DNA from: Bacteroidia bacterium
GTDB taxonomy: Bacteria > Bacteroidota > Bacteroidia > AKYH767-A > OLB10
Reading direction: 5' to 3'
Length of the DNA stretch: 58,660 nucleotides
Assembly: GCA_020847635.1 (NCBI GenBank)
Contig: JADLBQ010000043.1
Coordinates: 1-58,660, forward strand
Made by a program: the position numbers and the translations under genes. Under the pieces are notes generated by a model, which was not told the origin of the DNA, ran no database searches, and saw only the letters and a program-made list of their open reading frames with translations. Shown here piece after piece: positions 34,248-44,531 of the stretch (the stretch's first letter is position 1; every line of letters begins with the position of its first letter).

Positions 34248-37200
34248 TTACCAGTTTCCTGTCATATTGGACTGACCGCTACAATTTCCAAATCCAAATG
34301 ACAAATCAGTATTCCCTCCTGAATCCAACGATAAGTTCACTTTGATACTCTGACTCACTCCAACACCTCCACAATATTCGCAACAGATGCCGTCACTCCA
34401 GCAAAGTGTGGGAACACATTGCTCAACACTTCCGCTTATCGAAAAACTTCCGCAGCCTTTCAGAGAAAAATTTCCATTTGAAGAAGTATAAATTCCTTTC
34501 ATACCCAGTTCAGCTCTTGCCTCTGCACCAAACTTGGTGCAGGTAATTGAAGCACCTTTGAGATAGGCGTGCACAAATGCCATGGCACCAATTCCATATT
34601 CATTTCCTGCATCATCAAACCCCATCCACAATCGCGCATCAAGTCCTGCCTTGGCTCCGAAAGAAGCACTGATGACACCTAAATCAACACTGTAATCAGG
34701 TATATTAATGACAGGTAAATCTTTCATTCCTGTAAAGAAGAATCCTGAAACTTTATTCTGAATACTTGGCGGTACATTTTTGTCGTAGGCATATTGCATT
34801 ATTTTCTGAGTGATATCGGATGAAATGGAACTGTAATCACCTACCATCATTCCTGCATTTAAAGTACCAATGCCCGGAGTTTGCACAGCACCACCGGCAA
34901 GAAAATACCATCCGCTTCCATCCACCACCATGTTGGCAGTACCTGAAATATACAATGCACCAATTTGTTTGTTCAGTTGCAAATCGCCAATAAATCTTGA
35001 ATTGGGAACATCATACGTAATTCCAATATCACCAAATGCAGAAGGAATATTCTTTACTTCCACTTTCTGATTATTTGCAGTTACTGAACCATAAACCGTA
35101 AAAGTTTTACGTGTATCACCCTGCATTCCTTTGAAGCCATCCATTCTTCCGGAGAAAGTGAAATTCTTCCATGCACCGGTAGTCATATCTGCATCCATTT
35201 TACCTTCAATATCTGTTAATGAGCCACTACCCAATGCCATTTTTTGATTCTTTGGATTTACTTCAATCCATGCAGCGTTAGTAGTTCGATTGAGTTGTGC
35301 TTTGAGATTAATTCCTTCTTTGTCTCTGATTGTACCAATAGCTGTAAACTTTCCTGTGGTCAGCTGCTGAGGATGATCATTGAACTGAATATTGGCAACA
35401 AAGTCCACATTACCCGGTCCATGCAAGGATACATTAATCGGATACAATTCAAACTGAATTTCACCGGCAGGTTTGGAAAATCGAATTGCACCTGAAACCT
35501 CTTCCAGTTGCGGGATATCCAAATCAATTCCGCATGCAAAATCAAAATACTTATCGCCTCCGGTAAGTCCAAGAGGTTTAGCTTTGAGCACATTGTAGAA
35601 AGTAATGATCTGAGCCTGATTTCCGGGAACAATAATCTGATCACCATTGCTGATAAGTGAGAACTTCTGAAACTTGATCAGGTCACCAGCTTTCATGCCG
35701 GGTAAATTGCCAATCGTAACTCCGGGTTGTCCGCCATCACCAATGATTCTTAATTCCCAGTGAGGTTTATGGTCATTGCCTGCACTTGGGTTATAACCAA
35801 ACACAGGATTGTTTGCAACCACATTCACAGGAGTTACTCCGGCAAGTGTAAGACCGTTAACCTGAGCATCACCTATTTCCAAATCATCCGGTTTGATACG
35901 GACATTCTTTAAAGGAATATCTACAACACCTGTTTTCAATGTTCCTTCAGGAATATTGATGCTTGATGAACTTTGTTGTAAGATCCAGTTGTTACCCACA
36001 AAATCCCATTTCTCCAATTTGAATTTTATTGGATTGTTATTATTCAGCGGATCGAATTTGTCAGGATGGATCACTAACTCACCTGCATCAATTTCCAGTT
36101 TAGAGGGTATCATTGACGGAATATTTTCAATTGACAAAATGGTAGCCAGATGGATGCTGTTACCTTCCAGGTATGATTTCTGATTATCTGCTTTTGCTTT
36201 AAATCCATTGAGCGTATAAGTCAGCACTTTACCGTTTAAATCAGCAACGCCAAATTTTTTCTTTGCATACCCCCCTACATCAATACTTGTAACCGTTGTA
36301 TTAAGTGAACCCTGTTTATCTGTCAGTGAAAATGCATTATCCTGATTACTGTTAAATGTGATATAATTCTCTGAAATTTTAAATCCTGATTTCTGAACAG
36401 CAATTTTACCCGAAATTCTGCCTTTGTTATTCATGGATGAGATGATGATCACCTCACCGCTTTCGGGAGTCTGAACAACACCAAAAGATTGTTGCAGCAT
36501 CAATTTAAGACTTGCCAGATCACTTGAAAATTTACTCTCTGCAGGAATACCGACAGGAATATTATTTTTTAACTCAGTGCTTTTCTTAATCTTGAGGTTA
36601 GTAAACGGGATATTTTGTTTGTTATCCTGCAACGTAAAGTTATCATTGGCGGGAATATTAATCAGATTTCCGCTGAGTAACCATGTGCCGTCTTTTTGCT
36701 TTTCCTTTGATTGTACATCTACATCAAAACCAAAAATCTGATCAATGACAATTTCTTTATCTATTTCAAGATTAAAATCAAGTGTATTCACCAATTTGAC
36801 AGAAATATTTTCAGTATGACTGATAATATTTGGCACTGCTCCCGGTTTTGAAGCCCACACTTTTTGTGTAGCAGGAGTCATTGGCACACCTTTCAAAACA
36901 TATTTCCCCTGAGCATCGGTTTTTGTTTCAAGGTTTTTTCCATTACCCATCTCAATATAAACGGTTGCACCTTCCAACGGAGCTTTTGCAGTTCCGAGTG
37001 TAACTGTTCCATTGATGACAGCTGATTTTCGGAGATAGGCAGGACCGTAAGTTTTCATTTCTTTCGAATTTTTCACTCCGGAAAGAGAATATGTTCCTGT
37101 TTCATAGTCTGCATCTGCAGGAGGTGTGATAATAAAATCGAAATGCTCAGCCATACTTTCGAAAGTGAAACTTACATAACCTTGTTTGTCGGTTACCTGC

Positions 37201-40046
37201 GAAATCTGCTGACCCGGAAGATCAATTTTTACAGTAGCTCCGGAAACCGGTTTGGATGATCCAGGCAAATTCAACCGGCCTGGTGTATTTTTTTCGAGAA
37301 CCTGAAAACGGATACGTTTTTGCGCCTTAAAAACGATGAATCTAATAAAAGGCTGATGTTTGCCATCACTCACTTTGATATTCATTATGGTATCCATTGC
37401 AAAGTATCCCTGATCCACAGGTTGAATTGAGATTTTTCTTTTATTACCTGAGGGTGCTGCAGTTCTGAATGTCTGTCTTGATTTAAATGTAATATTACCT
37501 CTACCGCTACCCTGTCCTATCAACTCTGCCAGAGTGGTTACCTTAATCAATCCATCAATATCAACATCCGATTCAACAGCATTTCCATTCTCATCTTCTA
37601 CATAACCGTTTATCCAGCCATCGGGTTCAAGGCTGAAGTCAATGTTTGTCTTTTGTTCACCCCATAACATAGGCGGCATGGGTGGGTTAGCAGGATAAGT
37701 GCCACTTTTAAATCCATCGGGTTTGGTAATAAGGGTGCGTGTTGGACCAATAACCTTACTTGTTTCACCAATTTTAAAACCTTCTGTTTCTACATCCAGG
37801 TTGTTGAACTCATATCTTCCGTCACCGTCTGTTTTCACTACAGTAAATAATTTCGATGGATCGCTATTGTTCTTATAGCCGTTGATGCTTACAACTTTTA
37901 CATCAACAAAAGGTTTTGCACCTACATTTTTTGCAACTTCCACTTTCCCTGCAATCCGTGGCCGGCCCGGATAAACACCTACACTGTCAGTATAAGTTTT
38001 CACTACCAACTCACTGTTCCAAATAATGGAAGAACCATATTGTATGGGAATTTTAAAACCACTGCTTGGAATATATTCACCAATGGAATTAAACGGAAAA
38101 TAATTTTTGTCTTTATCCCATAGCGGATAATAACTTTTTTCTTTAGGATCGAAGATAAATTCACCGGCCATTTTATCTGGTTTGCAGTTGATGTAATATC
38201 TGTCTGCAAAGTTGTTTGGGTCATGCTGAATGAGGTTATGAAAAATAGCATAACCCTGACCATCTGTAATTTTTTCAGATGAATTATTTGCTCCTCTGAA
38301 ATAAACAACATTTGCTGTTTTAACTTCACCTTCATCAGGAGGTGCATTCGGTGGTTTTGCTTTACGCAGCATATATATTGGCACACCTGATAAGTATGTG
38401 CCTATGCCTTTGTAGCTATCCCAGTAGGGGCTATTTGTCCATGTTACTCTTACCTTCAGGTTATAGCTTTTAACTAATGCAACTAATGAACCTACATCCA
38501 CACCTTTCCATGGATCAACCTTGATATTTGCATCTGAACTGCAGTAATAATTATTTTCTACCTTGATGCGATAAACTTTATATAACTTACCAATGGCAGT
38601 TTTTTTAAATTCACCTCCACCGGTTGTCAAATTAAATTTATCATTAATCAGTCCGATTTCATTCTGCACATTCAGAAAATTAAACTTAAAGTTTCCATCT
38701 GCATCCGTAGTTGTGGTAGAAATAACTTTGTCCATATCTTTAAAATAAGACTGGGTATTGTAAAGAGAACCTTCTTTGATTACTTGTCCTGAATATGTTT
38801 CATTATCTATTTTTCCGTCTAACACATAGGTAAGCACCAAACTGATTTTGGTATTTGCCAAAGGTTTTGCACCTGTTGTGCTGAGAGGTTCCTGATTGTA
38901 TTTCATTTGGTCAGGAACCGGTTGGCCCGGCAAATGTGTGGTTACATTATAGTTTAAATTTGGAGGTTGATTTCCCACGGTTGCTCCTGTTACTCCGGTC
39001 GCAGTTTCAAATCTGTACAACAGTTTTCCTTTTACTTCACTTACAGGTACTGGATTGTAATTAAAAGCCTGGTAAAACTGCCCGGCTAAAGTAACCGGTG
39101 ATGCCTGAACAATGGAAATGACTGCAGTATTACCATAATTAAAAGTCGTAACTTCACTTCTGCCATCATTCTGAAATACAACTTTCTTATTCAAATCCCT
39201 TGCAATAACCTGCACAGCATAGGTGGCTCCGGTGTCGAGTTTCAAATCATAAGGCTGAGTGATATATTGATTAGTAAAAAGATCTGTCTTGATCAAAGGG
39301 TTATTGGCCTTATATCCCACTGCAGCATTTATTGCATCATTAGGCGATTGACCGGGCATAACTTTTACTGCATACAAATCATAAACTACTTGAGCACCCA
39401 TGATATTTCCTGCAGGAGGAGTCCATGAAAAAATAACATGGGGCTGAAGCGAAGGAACAGTCTGACCGTTGAGCGGAGACATGATAACAGGTGGAGCAGC
39501 ATACATTATGTTCAAGGGGAAACAGCTTTCATCAGATGCAGGAAGGGCTATCCCATCGAAATCTATCGCCATTGCCTGGACGCATAGCTCCCAGTTTCCT
39601 TCTGGAAGTAGGTCGTTTTTCAAAACAAGAGGTAATAATTCAGGGAAACTACTCCTGACAACTTCCTTTCTTAAAAACCGAAGCTGAACAGGATCCACCG
39701 TAAATACTTTTGTTTCGAGCGGATTGAAGGTGAGCAGCTGGGATGGAGCATAATTCTCTATCGTTGTAATAAACTCGTCTGATGTTCTTTTAAGGCTGCC
39801 ATGAAGAGTTATCCTGTCAATTACAGCCGAAGTATTAGGATTCACGACTGTGATGATGACCTTGTTGGACAAATCGGCATACTCACTGAATACTGATGAT
39901 ACTGGTGGTTTAGCAACTACGGTTACCTTCAGAGGCATAACCATAATCTGTGCTGACACAGGCAGAGTAAACCATAATAAAGAGAATAACCATAACAGAC
40001 GTTTAATCTCCTTCTTTGAAATAGATAGTAGTTGGCCTGTTTTCAT
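34248..40046 (-). CDS. Giant 1932-residue exported protein, TANFOR-like with carboxypeptidase-regulatory repeats
   Basis: The signal peptide ends near residue 33 (LPVSAQ). The N-terminal region (MPLKVTVVAKPPVSSVFSEY, then LSNKVIITVVNPN) resembles TANFOR-domain proteins named from Tannerella. A PLNGQTVPSLQPHVIFSWTPP segment follows near residue 195. The middle has several carboxypeptidase-regulatory-like beta modules (VVKTDGDGRYEFNNLDVET; DGWINGYVEDENGNAV; APLEGATVYIEMG with TKTDAQGKYVLKGVP). The last third is repetitive beta with low similarity to anything I know. The final about 100 residues hold eight cysteines, including CC and CEYC. No lipobox, LPxTG or type IX sorting tail is visible. 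It lies between a predicted barrel gene (11 bp) and the FN3 gene (28 bp), which suggests a joint surface structure. Confidence 0.78.
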   Translation of the reverse strand: MKTGQLLSISKKEIKRLLWLFSLLWFTLPVSAQIMVMPLKVTVVAKPPVSSVFSEYADLSNKVIITVVNPNTSAVIDRITLHGSLKRTSDEFITTIENYAPSQLLTFNPLETKVFTVDPVQLRFLRKEVVRSSFPELLPLVLKNDLLPEGNWELCVQAMAIDFDGIALPASDESCFPLNIMYAAPPVIMSPLNGQTVPSLQPHVIFSWTPPAGNIMGAQVVYDLYAVKVMPGQSPNDAINAAVGYKANNPLIKTDLFTNQYITQPYDLKLDTGATYAVQVIARDLNKKVVFQNDGRSEVTTFNYGNTAVISIVQASPVTLAGQFYQAFNYNPVPVSEVKGKLLYRFETATGVTGATVGNQPPNLNYNVTTHLPGQPVPDQMKYNQEPLSTTGAKPLANTKISLVLTYVLDGKIDNETYSGQVIKEGSLYNTQSYFKDMDKVISTTTTDADGNFKFNFLNVQNEIGLINDKFNLTTGGGEFKKTAIGKLYKVYRIKVENNYYCSSDANIKVDPWKGVDVGSLVALVKSYNLKVRVTWTNSPYWDSYKGIGTYLSGVPIYMLRKAKPPNAPPDEGEVKTANVVYFRGANNSSEKITDGQGYAIFHNLIQHDPNNFADRYYINCKPDKMAGEFIFDPKEKSYYPLWDKDKNYFPFNSIGEYIPSSGFKIPIQYGSSIIWNSELVVKTYTDSVGVYPGRPRIAGKVEVAKNVGAKPFVDVKVVSINGYKNNSDPSKLFTVVKTDGDGRYEFNNLDVETEGFKIGETSKVIGPTRTLITKPDGFKSGTYPANPPMPPMLWGEQKTNIDFSLEPDGWINGYVEDENGNAVESDVDIDGLIKVTTLAELIGQGSGRGNITFKSRQTFRTAAPSGNKRKISIQPVDQGYFAMDTIMNIKVSDGKHQPFIRFIVFKAQKRIRFQVLEKNTPGRLNLPGSSKPVSGATVKIDLPGQQISQVTDKQGYVSFTFESMAEHFDFIITPPADADYETGTYSLSGVKNSKEMKTYGPAYLRKSAVINGTVTLGTAKAPLEGATVYIEMGNGKNLETKTDAQGKYVLKGVPMTPATQKVWASKPGAVPNIISHTENISVKLVNTLDFNLEIDKEIVIDQIFGFDVDVQSKEKQKDGTWLLSGNLINIPANDNFTLQDNKQNIPFTNLKIKKSTELKNNIPVGIPAESKFSSDLASLKLMLQQSFGVVQTPESGEVIIISSMNNKGRISGKIAVQKSGFKISENYITFNSNQDNAFSLTDKQGSLNTTVTSIDVGGYAKKKFGVADLNGKVLTYTLNGFKAKADNQKSYLEGNSIHLATILSIENIPSMIPSKLEIDAGELVIHPDKFDPLNNNNPIKFKLEKWDFVGNNWILQQSSSSINIPEGTLKTGVVDIPLKNVRIKPDDLEIGDAQVNGLTLAGVTPVNVVANNPVFGYNPSAGNDHKPHWELRIIGDGGQPGVTIGNLPGMKAGDLIKFQKFSLISNGDQIIVPGNQAQIITFYNVLKAKPLGLTGGDKYFDFACGIDLDIPQLEEVSGAIRFSKPAGEIQFELYPINVSLHGPGNVDFVANIQFNDHPQQLTTGKFTAIGTIRDKEGINLKAQLNRTTNAAWIEVNPKNQKMALGSGSLTDIEGKMDADMTTGAWKNFTFSGRMDGFKGMQGDTRKTFTVYGSVTANNQKVEVKNIPSAFGDIGITYDVPNSRFIGDLQLNKQIGALYISGTANMVVDGSGWYFLAGGAVQTPGIGTLNAGMMVGDYSSISSDITQKIMQYAYDKNVPPSIQNKVSGFFFTGMKDLPVINIPDYSVDLGVISASFGAKAGLDARLWMGFDDAGNEYGIGAMAFVHAYLKGASITCTKFGAEARAELGMKGIYTSSNGNFSLKGCGSFSISGSVEQCVPTLCWSDGICCEYCGGVGVSQSIKVNLSLDSGGNTDLSFGFGNCSGQSNMTGNW

Positions 40047-40057
40047 TGTTTGGAATT

Positions 40058-41773
40058 TTAAAATGTCAAACCATATATAATTTGAGTAGATAACTCACTG
40101 AAATTCTGTACCACAAGTGTATTAGTGGTGCTGTTATTCAGATAATTAAAAATTAATTGAAAACGATGTCTGTTCTTAACCGGCACTGTTACACCAATCG
40201 TCATTCTTGTAGTATGACCATTTGATAGCCCGTCAAATGTATTTGTCATGTATGCAAGACTGGCATTAGCCATTAGCTTCCGCTCAAGAAAAGGAGCAAC
40301 TCCTCCAACTGAAAAGCCATAAGAACCAATATCGCCCTGAGGAGTTGTTGATTTAATATAATTAAACATGCCATTAACACCGGTACCTTGCTGAATCCAC
40401 GAATGATTATATCCGGTAGTAAATGAATAGGTACTCAGATCAGCAACTGATCCAATACTACTTTCAGGTGTACTTAAAGACTGATATGTAAAAACAACAT
40501 TAAGATTCCTGGCAGTTCGGCTGTTTACCCAGTTCAGAAATGGGGTGATAACCACGCTGTTATTTACCTGCTTAAAAGGCTCTGCATTCAATGTGGTAGG
40601 TAGCGGATTATTAGTAATTCCATAATTATTAAAGTTAAGATTGACTCCAAAACGGGGTGCAGGTATATAACTCACATTTACGCTTCCGATAAAACGCTTT
40701 GATGTAATTGATTTCTGTTCATCCAGGTTATCTGACTGGAATCCTATACTGGTATTAAGGTTAAGCCTTCCGCTGTCAAGCCTGAATTTATTTGCAAAAA
40801 TGATTTCTTTAAGATCCGATTGAAAGAAATAAGCACCCATTGATTTATAATCCGGGCTTATTTTTCTATAAACAAGTTCTGTAGTCCAGATAGAAAACTG
40901 GTATCCGATTCGGGTCTCTCCGGCAAAATAATAATGAGAGGATATTTTATTGGTTACAAATGGCTCCATTAGATTTTTAACCCATTCCTTTTGATTGCTT
41001 CCCGAAGTACTTTCTGCATCATTTTTATTTAACGTGTAAGCGCTCAGGCCAATTTCGGTTTTCCAGGTCAGATTCTTCTTAATTGTGACTTTTGTTGAAA
41101 GACCAATGGCTTTGTTTTCTGCTGCCTGAAGTGAATCTTTCAATCCGGGGGATAAGGAGTTCTCATCATCCCATCCTTTAAAATAGCTCAGGTCAATGTA
41201 ATTGCTTGCTGACCCATAACCAATTTTAGTCGCCATTCCCATACGTTTATAAGTTGGTGCTGGCCTGATAAATACCGGGTTAATGTCCGAGCTGTTATCA
41301 ATTTCGGTTAATTTACGCAATCGTCCATACATAAAGCCATACCGGAATTTACCCGGAGTAAGATCAAAACCCGCTCCTAACATGCGGTGTCCGGCTAAAG
41401 TATATGGTGAGTATGACAGGCTTTGATAACCCAAATGTAATTTTACCCATTTATAATATGGACTAATTCCAAACTGATTAAATGGCTGGTAAAACTTATT
41501 CTGATAATTCGAAAGAATAAAGGAAAGGGGTACCTGGATTCCTCCAAACTCAAGCGCAGCATTCCCGTTTACAAGCCAGCTAAACTCTTCCTTTCTTGGT
41601 TCAATACCATTGGCATTATAATGTTCAAGCTGAAGATTCAGGCCTCCGTGAATTTTAATTCCATTTTTTAGATTGAGATTTCCCAGATCCTGGCTGTAAG
41701 AGTCAGATTCTAAAGTTAAGAATACCGTTAATGACAAGATGATTAATAACCACTTATTAAAATCTATTATCAT
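40058..41773 (-). CDS. Predicted outer-membrane beta-barrel protein
   Basis: 571 residues with a signal peptide ending near residue 28 (ESDSYSQ). The remainder alternates polar and hydrophobic residues in about 10-residue strands with Asn/Gly turns, for example YYKWVKLHLGYQSL, FRYGFMYGRL, FNLNFNNYGI, ANASLAYMTNTF and MTIGVTVPV. It ends in hydrophobic residues (QIIYGLTF), the C-terminal Phe typical of barrels inserted by BamA. I recognise no named family. It is first in an operon with the TANFOR-like and FN3 genes, so anchoring or exporting those proteins is plausible but unproven. Confidence 0.75.
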   Translation of the reverse strand: MIIDFNKWLLIILSLTVFLTLESDSYSQDLGNLNLKNGIKIHGGLNLQLEHYNANGIEPRKEEFSWLVNGNAALEFGGIQVPLSFILSNYQNKFYQPFNQFGISPYYKWVKLHLGYQSLSYSPYTLAGHRMLGAGFDLTPGKFRYGFMYGRLRKLTEIDNSSDINPVFIRPAPTYKRMGMATKIGYGSASNYIDLSYFKGWDDENSLSPGLKDSLQAAENKAIGLSTKVTIKKNLTWKTEIGLSAYTLNKNDAESTSGSNQKEWVKNLMEPFVTNKISSHYYFAGETRIGYQFSIWTTELVYRKISPDYKSMGAYFFQSDLKEIIFANKFRLDSGRLNLNTSIGFQSDNLDEQKSITSKRFIGSVNVSYIPAPRFGVNLNFNNYGITNNPLPTTLNAEPFKQVNNSVVITPFLNWVNSRTARNLNVVFTYQSLSTPESSIGSVADLSTYSFTTGYNHSWIQQGTGVNGMFNYIKSTTPQGDIGSYGFSVGGVAPFLERKLMANASLAYMTNTFDGLSNGHTTRMTIGVTVPVKNRHRFQLIFNYLNNSTTNTLVVQNFSELSTQIIYGLTF

Positions 41774-41949
41774 AGAAGTATTATACTAATTCCTTAAAAA
41801 TTCTTCGCTTAGTTTTTCATCTTGTTGATTGTGGCTTGTTTTTTAACGGTAAAAGTAGAGCATTCATCAGAATAAAAAAAATAACTGTTGGTGAAGCATC
41901 TTTTTTAATTTACCCGTTATCGGCAAGGATTTCCTCATCTTTCTTTAAC

Positions 41950-41957
41950 TATTTTCG
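41950..41957 (+). promoter_or_regulatory. Candidate -7 element of truA
   Basis: TATTTTCG, one change from TAnnTTTG, ends 8 bp before the truA ATG at 41965. If used, the transcript would start at or next to the start codon. The upstream neighbour is divergent, so truA needs its own promoter here. No -33 TTG is apparent. Confidence 0.35.
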
Positions 41958-41964
41958 CCCGTTT

Positions 41965-42750
41965 ATGCCACGGTATTTTTTAGAAATAAGTTTTAAAGGA
42001 ACTCGCTTTAACGGCTGGCAGATTCAGACTAATGCAACCGGAGTGCAGCAGATTATAAATCAGGCACTGACAACCCTGACAGGAAAAGAAGTGACCACAC
42101 TCGGATGTTGCCGGACAGATACCGGAGTACATGCACTGCAATATTTCCTACATTTTGATTCGGATGAAACTTTTTCTGACAGACAATTGTTTGTTTTCAA
42201 CCTGAATGGGATTTTACCTGAAGACATTGCCGTTTATGATGTTTACACTGTTGATAAAAATTCTAACGCACGGTTTGATGCCTGTAAGCGAACTTACCGG
42301 TATTACGGATACCAGAATAAAAATCCGTTTTTGAAAAATTATGCCGGAGCCTTCTTTTTTGACCTGGATGTGGAGAAAATAAACGAATGTTGCCTGAGCC
42401 TGTTAAAATTTGCTGATTTCAGTTCATTTGCCAAGCGAACTGCCGATCAGGATAATTTTATCTGCGATATCTATTCTGCAGACTGGAAGTATTCAAACGG
42501 ACTGCACTGTTTTGAAATTTCAGCTAACCGTTTTTTAAGAGGTATGGTCAGAGCCATTACCGGAACTCTGATCCGTGCCGGTAAAGGTCTGATTTCAGTT
42601 GAAGAGTTTTGTCAAATTATCAGAAAGAAAGATCGCAGGCTGGCCGGAGCTGCTGTTCAGCCTCAGGGATTGTACCTGATGAAAATTGAATATCCATTTC
42701 TTAAAGTTGAACGCAAAGCATACTTTCCATTTGAAATCATCATGACATGA
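41965..42750 (+). CDS. truA: tRNA pseudouridine(38-40) synthase
   Basis: TruA modifies uridines 38-40 of the tRNA anticodon arm. The catalytic aspartate lies in CCRTDTGVHALQ, preceded by the opening PRYFLEISFKGTRFNGWQ and followed by FDACKRTYRYYGY. The ATG at 41965 is chosen because homology begins there; the frame is open 43 codons further upstream without family sequence. The resulting 261 residues are normal. It overlaps the ABC transporter gene by 4 nt. Confidence 0.92.
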   Translation: MPRYFLEISFKGTRFNGWQIQTNATGVQQIINQALTTLTGKEVTTLGCCRTDTGVHALQYFLHFDSDETFSDRQLFVFNLNGILPEDIAVYDVYTVDKNSNARFDACKRTYRYYGYQNKNPFLKNYAGAFFFDLDVEKINECCLSLLKFADFSSFAKRTADQDNFICDIYSADWKYSNGLHCFEISANRFLRGMVRAITGTLIRAGKGLISVEEFCQIIRKKDRRLAGAAVQPQGLYLMKIEYPFLKVERKAYFPFEIIMT

Positions 42751-44501
42751 AGGGGAAGGTATATGATGTAAAGCTTTTGGCAAGAATCGGGCGTTTTGCA
42801 AAGCCTCACCATACCGTTTTTATTGCCTCTGTCATTCTCACACTACTCATGGCAGGCCTCGGCCCGCTCAGACCCTGGTTGGTTCAATATACGATCGACA
42901 ATCCGATTTCCAATAACGATACCGGTGGACTAATCAGAATGACAATGATCTTATTAGCCCTGTTGGTTATTCAGACAATCATTCAGTTTGCTCAGCAGTA
43001 TTATACCGGGCTGATCGGTTTACTTGTAATTCGTGATTTAAGAATTGCACTCTTCAAAAAACTGATTTCATTCCGCATCCGATATTTTGATAAAACCCCG
43101 ATTGGTAACTTGATTACGCGTATGGTCAGCGACATGGAAACCATTGCTGATATATTTTCAGAAGGTTTAATTATTATTATCGGTGATTTGATTCAGATTC
43201 TGGGCATAGTCCTGTTTATGTTCTATATGGACATCCGGCTGACTCTCATCAGTCTGACCACTATGCCGCTTCTGATCATTGCTACCAATATTTTTAAAAA
43301 ACGAATCCGAATCACATTTAATGATGTCAGAAATGCTGTTGCAAGACTGAACACTTTTGTTCAGGAGCATATTACAGGAATGCGAGTTGTTCAGATTTTT
43401 GGCCGTGAGCAAGAAGAAATACAAAAGTTTGATCAGATAAACAAAAGTCATCTGAGAGCCAACATCCGCTCTATCTGGTATTACAGTATTTTTTTTCCAA
43501 TAGTTGAAATTCTTGCTGCCATTTCTATTGCACTGGTCATCTGGCAGGGTGCCGGTGATGCCTTACGCGGAGCAGTCGGTTTTGGTACGATAGTCGCTTT
43601 TATTATGTACATTAATATGTTGTTCAGGCCCATTCGCGAGCTGGCGGATAAATTTAACACCTTGCAAATGGGAATGGTCAGCTCGGAACGGGTATTTAAG
43701 ATTATTGATGAAGAGGAAGAAGAAATCAGAGACGGCAGCCTTATCCCAGGCCAGATTAAAGGCAATATTGAATTCAGAAATGTCTCTTTTGCTTATGATG
43801 AGAAGAACCCGGTATTGAGGAACATTAGTTTTAAAGTTAAAGCCGGAACAACAGCAGCTTTTGTAGGTCCGACCGGGTCAGGAAAAAGTACCATCATCAA
43901 CCTGCTTTGCCGTTTTTATGATATCAAAGAAGGTGAGATTCTGATTGACGGAATTAATATTAAAGATTACAACATTTATGAACTTCGTCAACGAATCGGA
44001 CTGGTTCTTCAGGATGTCTTTTTGTTTTCGGGAACTGTAGCTGATAACATAACTTTATTTAATCCTGAGATCAGTAAACAACAGATTGAAGAAGCTGCCT
44101 TACAGACTGGTGCCTTAGATTTTATTTTGAAGCTTCCGGGTCAATTCCAGTTTAATGTACATGAAAGGGGAGCTTTACTCAGTACGGGTCAGCGTCAGCT
44201 CATTTCTTTTGCCCGTGCTTATGCATATCAGCCCGATCTGCTGATCCTGGATGAAGCCACTTCTTCAATTGATTCTGAATCTGAGGAACTCATTATTAAT
44301 GCAACTCGGCTTCTATCTCAGAACAGAACCTCCATAATTATTGCTCACCGGCTTTCTACTATTCATCATGCCGGAGTCATCTTTGTAATGGACCACGGCC
44401 AGATTGCTGAATCCGGCACTCACCAGGAGCTACTGGATCAGAAAGGAATTTACAGTTCATTGTACCGGTCTCAGTTCAAAAAACTGAATGAAGCTATATA
44501 A
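42747..44501 (+). CDS. ABC exporter, fused permease and ATPase (MsbA-like)
   Basis: 584 residues, one half-transporter. Six transmembrane helices cover about residues 20-320. The ATPase domain has Walker A GPTGSGKST, the Q-loop in LVLQDVFLFSGT, signature LSTGQ, Walker B LLILDEATSSID and the H-loop in IIAHRLST. Homodimers of this type export lipids, lipid A or drugs. Its position directly before lpxD hints at a lipid A-related cargo, but motifs alone cannot tell MsbA from a multidrug exporter. Confidence 0.88.
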   Translation: MKGKVYDVKLLARIGRFAKPHHTVFIASVILTLLMAGLGPLRPWLVQYTIDNPISNNDTGGLIRMTMILLALLVIQTIIQFAQQYYTGLIGLLVIRDLRIALFKKLISFRIRYFDKTPIGNLITRMVSDMETIADIFSEGLIIIIGDLIQILGIVLFMFYMDIRLTLISLTTMPLLIIATNIFKKRIRITFNDVRNAVARLNTFVQEHITGMRVVQIFGREQEEIQKFDQINKSHLRANIRSIWYYSIFFPIVEILAAISIALVIWQGAGDALRGAVGFGTIVAFIMYINMLFRPIRELADKFNTLQMGMVSSERVFKIIDEEEEEIRDGSLIPGQIKGNIEFRNVSFAYDEKNPVLRNISFKVKAGTTAAFVGPTGSGKSTIINLLCRFYDIKEGEILIDGINIKDYNIYELRQRIGLVLQDVFLFSGTVADNITLFNPEISKQQIEEAALQTGALDFILKLPGQFQFNVHERGALLSTGQRQLISFARAYAYQPDLLILDEATSSIDSESEELIINATRLLSQNRTSIIIAHRLSTIHHAGVIFVMDHGQIAESGTHQELLDQKGIYSSLYRSQFKKLNEAI

Positions 44502-44516
44502 CAATACTTTCATACT

Positions 44517-44524
44517 TATTTTTG
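44517..44524 (+). promoter_or_regulatory. Candidate -7 element of lpxD
   Basis: TATTTTTG is an exact TAnnTTTG match that ends 8 bp before the lpxD ATG at 44532, the same spacing as at truA. It lies in the 30-bp gap after the ABC transporter gene. No -33 TTG is evident. Confidence 0.38.
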
Positions 44525-44531
44525 GCATAAA

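Noticed and set aside
41836-41964. Longer N-terminus for TruA
   Set aside because: Family homology starts at MPRYFLEISF and a promoter-like motif falls inside the extension.
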